The position numbers and the translations under genes are program-made. From contig CAYSCZ010000020.1 of the NCBI GenBank assembly GCA_964429655.1, positions 1 to 46,225 of the forward strand: a DNA stretch of 46,225 nt. Reading direction: 5' to 3'. The notes below the pieces were generated by a model that did not search any database, had not been told where the DNA came from, and worked only from the letters and a program-made list of their open reading frames with translations. This DNA is from CAYSCZ01 sp964429655. GTDB lineage: Bacteria > Bacteroidota > Bacteroidia > Cytophagales > Cyclobacteriaceae. Numbering within the stretch: the first letter of the stretch is position 1; the number at the start of each line of letters is the position of its first letter. Below are positions 43,053-46,225 of the stretch, in pieces.

Positions 43053-44429
43053 ATGGAAACGGTTGTTATAGCAGGTGCTACTGGTTTTATTGGTAGATGG
43101 TTTATTGAAAAATATCGTCGGAAATATAAAATTATCGCATTAACGCGTAGAAAAATTGATCGTGATGAGGATCCTTCGGTTGAATGGCGGCAGGTAGATC
43201 TTTATTCATTGTCAAGTACTACCAATGCTCTGGAAGGTGCGGACTACGCGTTGTATTTAGTTCACTCAATGAAGCCTTCCGCAAGACTCAATCAGGGGAC
43301 CTTTGATGACACAGATTTACTATTAGCGGATAATTTCGCCAGGGCGGCGGAAGCTAACCGATTGAAACATATCGTTTTTATCGGCGGAATATTACCAACC
43401 GATACTAATAAACTATCCAGGCATTTAAGAAGCAGGTACGAGGTCGAGCAAACACTGGCAACGAGAAAAACACCACTAACAAGCTTACGGGCGGGCATCA
43501 TTGTAGGACCGGGCGGTTCATCTTTTACCATCATCGAAAAGCTGGTAAAAAGATTACCGGTGATGTTTTGCCCCAAATGGACACAGTCTCAATCCCAACC
43601 CATTTCACTTGATGACACTTTGACAATAATTGAAAAGTCTTTTGGTAATGAAGCCTTCTTCAATCAATCCGTCGATATTGGAAGCCCAGAGGTTATGACG
43701 TATGTTGATATGCTGAAAACAACCGCTAGAATCTTAAAAAAGAGACGGTATATCTTTACCATTCCATTCTTTTCCCTCGGCATGTCAAAACTATGGGTAG
43801 GGGTATTTTCAGATTCCCATCCCACTTTTGTTTCCCCGCTTGTGGAAAGCTTGCGTCATAACATCACGATTAACCGTGATCAAAAAATACTTAACGGGCT
43901 TAACATCAGGTACCAGTCTTTTGAGTCAGCTGTATTAAAAGCGGTAAAGTCAAATAAACTACCGAAGATTCCTGCAGGCCAAAGTGTACAACCTGAAAAA
44001 AATACCGTTAGAAGTTTCCAGCGTCTTCACAACCCAAAAGGTAAAGATGCCATATGGGTGGCCAATAGTTATCAATTATGGTTACCTAAATTTTTTAAAT
44101 ACCTTGTGAGGGTAAAAACAGAAGGTGATCTCAGTCAATTCCACTTGCTCTGGATGAAACAGCCCCTACTGAAAATGAAATACATACCGGACAGGAGTGA
44201 TAATCAACGGCAGTTATTTTTTATTGTAGGCGGATTACTTGTAAAGCGCAGTGACTATGGTTGGTTGGAGTTTAGGCAAATCCTTAAGGGCGAATCAGTG
44301 ATAGCTGCCATTCATGAATTTGTTCCTACGCTCCCTTGGTTTATTTATGTAAACACCCAGGCTATAGCCCATCTTTGGGTTATGAAAAGCTTTGGTAAAT
44401 ATCTCAAAAAGTTGAATTTATCACAATAG
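43053..44429 (+). CDS. atypical SDR with C-terminal DUF2867-like domain
   Basis: The 458-aa product has an N-terminal NAD(P)-binding domain of the extended/atypical SDR type: VVIAGATGFIGRWF (4-17), HSMKPSARLNQGTFDDTD near 91, IVFIGGILP near 127, and LRAGIIVGPGGSSFT near 145. It lacks a canonical YxxxK. The C-terminal part (about 320-458) resembles DUF2867 (LPKFFKYLVRVKTEG, SDYGWLEFRQIL, VPTLPWFIYVNTQAIAHLWVMKSF). Similar fusions are common in bacteria and have no assigned substrate. It overlaps the convergent nucleotidase gene by 9 nt. The upstream spacer is AT-rich with no clear promoter box. Confidence 0.87.
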   Translation: METVVIAGATGFIGRWFIEKYRRKYKIIALTRRKIDRDEDPSVEWRQVDLYSLSSTTNALEGADYALYLVHSMKPSARLNQGTFDDTDLLLADNFARAAEANRLKHIVFIGGILPTDTNKLSRHLRSRYEVEQTLATRKTPLTSLRAGIIVGPGGSSFTIIEKLVKRLPVMFCPKWTQSQSQPISLDDTLTIIEKSFGNEAFFNQSVDIGSPEVMTYVDMLKTTARILKKRRYIFTIPFFSLGMSKLWVGVFSDSHPTFVSPLVESLRHNITINRDQKILNGLNIRYQSFESAVLKAVKSNKLPKIPAGQSVQPEKNTVRSFQRLHNPKGKDAIWVANSYQLWLPKFFKYLVRVKTEGDLSQFHLLWMKQPLLKMKYIPDRSDNQRQLFFIVGGLLVKRSDYGWLEFRQILKGESVIAAIHEFVPTLPWFIYVNTQAIAHLWVMKSFGKYLKKLNLSQ

Positions 44430-44942
44430 CCTGCTTTCAATATCAGACCAGTTATTTACTCTTTCAAACTCATTAAGGCTTACATTGTGAAATGCAGTGA
44501 ATAATATTTTTTGGCTTGGGAAGTTTCTTAAATGCCTGGGGTTATCATCAATCAACAGGTCCCCGTTGATTATATGTTTGTGATTACTGATGACCAACCG
44601 GTGATTATCAATGAAAGGAAAATTCTTTTTTAGCCATACATTTTTATCAAAAGCGGCATATGGAAATTCAATAGCTGAGGTAACTATATATACTTCGTAT
44701 TTTCGGTATAACTTTTCCATTACCTCACAGCTTCCCTCCATCACTTCAAGATCAGCAAACCATCCCTGACGATATGGATAAGAGGTTACGATCTCTAAAA
44801 ATTCCTCAGGAAGCCATTTACTTAGAAACTTTCCCTTAATAGATTCAAATTTGAGATCATAACCGGTCTCTTTTTTAAGAACCTGCAGTACTTTCAAGGT
44901 GTAATTAGCCAACACCTCGTCCATGTCTATCAAAAGTCTCAA
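44421..44942 (-). CDS. 5'(3')-deoxyribonucleotidase (NT5C family)
   Basis: This 173-aa HAD-superfamily phosphatase is related to cytosolic pyrimidine 5'(3')-deoxyribonucleotidases, which dephosphorylate dNMPs. The nucleophile Asp6 and acid Asp8 are in LLIDMDEVLANY. The second HAD motif (VTSA in YIVTSAIEFP) is near 88, the Lys-containing region follows, and LLIDDNPRHLRNF (about 130-145) provides the Asp pair. The length fits the bacterial family. It shares a 9-nt tail-to-tail overlap with the SDR/DUF2867 gene. It would modulate deoxynucleotide pools, as would the dCMP deaminase elsewhere in the window. Confidence 0.88.
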   Translation of the reverse strand: MRLLIDMDEVLANYTLKVLQVLKKETGYDLKFESIKGKFLSKWLPEEFLEIVTSYPYRQGWFADLEVMEGSCEVMEKLYRKYEVYIVTSAIEFPYAAFDKNVWLKKNFPFIDNHRLVISNHKHIINGDLLIDDNPRHLRNFPSQKILFTAFHNVSLNEFERVNNWSDIESRLL

Positions 44943-45145
44943 AGTTTAAGCTTCTATTAGTATAATATGAGGAATACAGACGTCAGCAAAGAAAATTAAT
45001 TTCTTATGCAAAACACACAGCTTACAACTTTAATCTCTGATGTAATTTTTACTTTTTATAAGCTAATTTTGAATATTCAAAATTATTTTTTCGTCTTTCC
45101 AACGATTTGCAGCGATTACGTATCTTATAATAAAGACAGTATAAA

Positions 45146-45931
45146 ATGAAATATATCTTCTCATTATTAATTTTTAGTCTTTTGGCCTGCTGTTCTGACG
45201 AAATCATAGTATTAAATGGAGAGCAGCAATTGGATGCATTGACTTCAGACTCTGTGCAGACAGATAAAGTAGCGTACCACTTTGGTGAACTGCCCGACAA
45301 TGATGCAATAAATGATTATTTCGATATAATTTCAATTATAAAAAAAAGTGGTGAGCTGCATGTTACGGTAGATTATTCCGGAGGATGTAAAGAACATAAT
45401 TTTAATGTTTGGTGGAATGGCACATTTCTTAAATCAGATCCAATGCAGGCAAGATTGGGCATTACTCACAATGCCAATGAAGATCTATGCGAGGCATTGG
45501 TAAGAGAAACAATAATTATTGATTTGGCTGAGGCTTTTGCTGGTAATCCTCTGCAATCCCCAACGCACTTGGATATAACAAATCTTAGTAAAGATCAGAC
45601 CATTAGAATAGATGCTTTGCTGGAAGAGATTGAACAAGGTGCTACATGCGACCTTAATGTAACCTTTGGCCAGGTGATATGTGGTGATGGGCTTTTTGGA
45701 GCTAATTGGTTTAAGTTAGATGGTTTTGATTATTATGATGAAGGAAATCTTTTACTTCAACCGGTCGCTACATCAGAAGGTGTTGATATACCCTCAGATT
45801 TATCTTTGGGGGATTACAAAATTGGTATCGAGATAATGCACGGTTTTGTGTTTAATTCAGGTAAAGCTATTTGTATGGCTTATCCCGGGCCTTCGGTACC
45901 CATCAAAATCACTTGTATCGAGCCACGATAA
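45146..45931 (+). CDS. lipoprotein of unknown function
   Basis: I do not recognise a family. The 261-aa product begins with a lipoprotein signal (MKYIFSLLIFSLLAC) whose lipobox cysteine is at residue 15, so it should be anchored to a membrane. The mature part contains DAINDYFDIISIIKKSGELHVTVDY and SGGCKEHNFNVWWNG, and a second segment rich in Leu/Asp. Further cysteines around residues 87, 113, 168 and 175 could form disulfides. The pattern recalls small exported Bacteroidota proteins, but no name is supported. The gene stands alone; its downstream spacer carries the palindromic repeat. Confidence 0.75.
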   Translation: MKYIFSLLIFSLLACCSDEIIVLNGEQQLDALTSDSVQTDKVAYHFGELPDNDAINDYFDIISIIKKSGELHVTVDYSGGCKEHNFNVWWNGTFLKSDPMQARLGITHNANEDLCEALVRETIIIDLAEAFAGNPLQSPTHLDITNLSKDQTIRIDALLEEIEQGATCDLNVTFGQVICGDGLFGANWFKLDGFDYYDEGNLLLQPVATSEGVDIPSDLSLGDYKIGIEIMHGFVFNSGKAICMAYPGPSVPIKITCIEPR

Positions 45932-46042
45932 TTAATTTGATCTGAGCTTAAATCTTCTGAGCGTTTAGCTTACTCTGAAGACTCAATCAACCAAAATCAA
46001 ATTTTTTAATCCCAGATTTGTCATTGGAATTTTGTCATGAAG

Positions 46043-46144
46043 GGTTAAAGCCCAAAAAATCAGGCACTTAGGTCGAGGAGGCATAGCATCGCTATGGTGA
46101 CGAACCAATAAAATGTTTAGTGTCTGATTTGAAGTGATTTAACC
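46043..46144. repeat. imperfect palindromic repeat (MITE/REP-like)
   Basis: About 102 bp can fold into a long hairpin. The outer arms are GGTTAAA (46043-46049) and TTTAACC (46138-46144). The inner arms are AAATCAGGCACT (46057-46068) and AGTGTCTGATTT (46119-46130), which pair with one G-T mismatch. In the centre a 6-bp stem CATAGC/GCTATG (46082-46087 and 46091-46096) closes a 3-nt loop. The two outer arm pairs share one centre (46093.5). I found no other copy in this window and no clear target-site duplication. A small non-autonomous mobile element or a repeated extragenic palindrome is the simplest reading. Confidence 0.6.
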
Positions 46145-46225
46145 ATGTAATAGAAAGTCTAATGACTATTCTGAATTCAATGCCGTTTAGTTAAGGGGTT
46201 AATTAGTTGATTATCAATTTATTAG

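Overview
The window reads as chromosomal DNA of a low-GC member of the Bacteroidota, most likely order Cytophagales. The grounds are family content: a long six-domain ribosomal protein S1, the large insert-containing IspG, DUF2911, DUF2141, DUF547, LVIVD and YwqK/MORN-type secreted proteins, a TonB-dependent receptor with an N-terminal carboxypeptidase-regulatory-like domain, AT-rich spacers with few Shine-Dalgarno sequences, and several TAnnTTTG boxes (the Bacteroidota -7 element) before starts. Genus is not resolved.

Layout. 1-760: gene-poor, with a decayed transposase fragment and a tRNA-Cys(GCA), both on the minus strand. 795-8760: housekeeping genes (rpsA, murB, dCMP deaminase, a dienoyl-CoA-reductase-like SDR, typA) with a secreted and a small membrane protein of unknown function. 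8847-15720: envelope and secreted proteins (DUF2141, YjbQ, LVIVD lipoprotein, beta-barrel, YwqK/TonB-C protein, sorbosone-dehydrogenase-like propeller, subtilase). 15767-19109: an ABC-F ATPase, a DUF547 protein and a YwqK-like lipoprotein, followed by a 398-bp spacer with an unusual GC-rich structured patch. 19508-22843: a minus-strand group with ispG, a 67-aa membrane protein, a YjbR-like protein and an SDR. 22908-25745: a plus-strand group of MlaE/MlaF-type lipid transporter subunits, a Crp/Fnr regulator and an alpha/beta hydrolase. 25720-27963: a glycosyltransferase, an ABC ATPase split by a frameshift in a T8 run, and proC. 28265-32610: a PIG-L family deacetylase, a 42-aa membrane peptide and a sodium:solute symporter, tightly coupled. 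32652-41835: DUF2911 protein, 3-methyladenine glycosylase, PAP2 phosphatase, MsbA-like ABC exporter, TonB receptor, a ROK kinase lacking the usual zinc cysteines, a YheT hydrolase and a YqhA protein. 42061-46225: two lipoproteins, an atypical SDR, a deoxyribonucleotidase, and an imperfect palindromic repeat near the right edge.

Functional links are mostly local: MlaE/MlaF form a transporter core, PIG-L plus peptide plus symporter look like one salvage or uptake unit, and PAP2 plus the MsbA-like exporter suggest lipid handling. No CRISPR array, prophage, integrative element or obvious defence system is visible. The items most worth checking are the T8 frameshift, the unannotated 42-aa gene, the zinc-motif loss in the ROK kinase, the GC-rich patch and the terminal palindromic repeat. 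I did not find a clearly new multi-gene system.
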